This document shows positions 63,399-64,000 of a stretch of DNA of 64,000 nucleotides, in pieces. A program made the translations under genes and the position numbers. Position 1 is the stretch's first letter, and each line of letters begins with the position of its first letter. A model generated the notes under the pieces. The model did no database searches. It had not been told where the DNA came from and was given only the letters and a program-made list of their open reading frames with translations. Origin of the DNA: CBDCVN01 sp965223585 (GTDB taxonomy: Bacteria > Deinococcota > Deinococci > Deinococcales > Trueperaceae); contig CBDCWW010000014.1 of the NCBI GenBank assembly GCA_965223585.1, forward strand, positions 248,001 to 312,000, written 5' to 3'.

Positions 63399-63509
63399 CT
63401 GCTCCTCTATATGACATATGACTTACAGAAGAGCATTTCCGCTTTGGTAAATGGTCTTTCTAACAAACTATAAATATAGGAGCAACTTAATGTTAATTTC
63501 TGGAGCAGC

Positions 63510-63674
63510 ATGAATTTAGAGTACTGGTATATGTTTCCTGTAGCAATTATAGTGGCTACCACTGCCATGGCATCAGGTATTGGCGAGGCAACATTTCTTG
63601 CCCCCATCTTTCTATTGGTCTTACGCTTGCCGTTCTTACAGACCTACTCAAACCTACCTATAGGCAGCTATTGA
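63510..63674 (+). pseudogene. TauE/SafE-family permease, N-terminal fragment
   Basis: 54 codons read MNLEYWYMFPVAIIVATTAM then ASGIGEATFLAPIFLLVLRL. The A-SG-IG-ATF-AP pattern is the first repeat of TauE/SafE anion exporters (about 250 residues when whole). Similarity ends at about 63655, where the TnpB element's end begins. The start follows TGGAG. The remainder may lie beyond the element outside the window. Confidence 0.7.
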
Positions 63675-64000
63675 TGCTGTATTCCTGCTTCACAGAGGCT
63701 AGTTTCACCTTTTTCAACAATTCTGTTGTCGAAAAGGCCAGAGCTTTCCCCTCCACAGGCTGTCACCGTGGAACTCACGGCCATTACTGCTATTTTCTCT
63801 AAATTCTTTGCAGCATTTATGTCTCTGTCATGTTTTATACCACACTGAGGGCACGTCCAATGACGCAACCCTAGAGACATTTCTTCTAGTTTATGTTCAC
63901 ATTCTGAACATAGTTTACTTGAGGGATAGAATCTATCAGCTACTACTATTTCAACTCCATACTGTTCGGCCTTGTATGTGAGTTGCCTTCTAAATTCATG
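63668..64000 (-). CDS. tnpB: TnpB (IS200/IS605 or IS1341-type), C-terminal part, cut by window edge
   Basis: 110 residues inside the window. It reads KAEQYGVEIVVADRFYPSSK, zinc ribbon LCSECE and WTCPQCGIKHDRD, then HDRDINAAKNL with the last RuvC Asp. It ends in a variable tail (SSGLFDNRIVEKGETS). TnpB is an RNA-guided nuclease and ancestor of Cas12; its guide RNA (omega RNA) is normally read through the 3' end of the gene and the element's right end. That end should lie near 63650, with the guide copied from the TauE/SafE fragment next to it. The start is outside the window. Whether a tnpA accompanies it cannot be seen. Confidence 0.85.
   Translation of the reverse strand, partial: HEFRRQLTYKAEQYGVEIVVADRFYPSSKLCSECEHKLEEMSLGLRHWTCPQCGIKHDRDINAAKNLEKIAVMAVSSTVTACGGESSGLFDNRIVEKGETSLCEAGIQHQ

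Noticed and set aside
1..64000. tRNA, rRNA or canonical riboswitch
   Set aside because: None was seen on either strand by eye. A covariance search would be needed to exclude small RNAs in the intergenic regions.

Overview
The window is a low-GC bacterial chromosome segment with dense gene packing, broken up by several transposon-rich islands. No rRNA, tRNA or CRISPR array is visible, so the phylum cannot be fixed. The gene mix (B-family haem-copper oxidoreductase with a CuA subunit, DUF3160 and CapA-like secreted proteins, type I PKS, RecO, NarL and OmpR two-component systems, secreted proteins ending their signal peptides in AQ or SQ) would fit a Deinococcota- or Chloroflexota-like lineage, but this is only a suggestion. 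The palindrome CTCGAG, often as GCTCGAGC, occurs about 60 times by eye, mostly in housekeeping genes. It is missing from the main mobile islands and works here as a rough marker of native DNA.

Layout. 1-3.0 kb is a wrecked island: part of an IS630-like element, a truncated membrane-anchored protein, a bicupin without a start and an AraC tail. 3.0-8.1 kb holds recO, an ArsR repressor with a perfect palindromic operator and a 24-residue Cys-rich peptide, a GAF histidine kinase with its NarL regulator, and an acyl-CoA dehydrogenase. 8.1-15.4 kb is a second island. It contains a DUF1223 protein, a resolvase remnant and an apeA-like HEPN defence gene split by an ISAzo13-like element, which is itself split by an ISH3-like element. 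Both insertions keep target duplications, and removing them on paper restores both reading frames. 15.5-19.8 kb is a leftward run of three secreted proteins (VCBS/FG-GAP-like, DUF3160, CapA-like).

20-41.4 kb is the most unusual part. A P450, a membrane protein flanked by direct repeats, and an alpha/beta-hydrolase with a CapK/PaaK-like ligase lie on the minus strand. Facing away is a four-gene operon: a 2800-residue fully reducing PKS; a 1470-residue fusion of adenylate-forming ligase, class III aminotransferase and cyanobacterial-type acyl-ACP reductase; a BtaA-like (DUF3419) aminocarboxypropyl transferase; and a GNAT-like protein. My inference is that the operon makes a polyketide-derived long-chain aldehyde or amine and attaches a homoserine-like head group, i.e. 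an undescribed aminolipid.

42-48.6 kb has a large six-hairpin-glycosidase-like protein, a two-gene ATPase/TOPRIM module resembling PARIS/OLD defence systems, and a group II intron-like RNA without a reverse transcriptase. 48.7-58.8 kb is a redox block: an OmpR-type regulator broken at its phosphoacceptor by a second IS630 copy, its kinase, three envelope proteins, and a CuA-containing haem-copper oxidoreductase whose subunit I lacks the usual cross-linked Tyr (possibly a NO reductase). An amidase, a cytochrome c and a DoxX protein follow. 59-64 kb has a DUF2227 membrane protein, a vWA protein with four tandem repeats, a dihydrolipoamide-dehydrogenase/MerA-like flavoprotein, and a TauE/SafE fragment cut by a TnpB-bearing element at the window edge.
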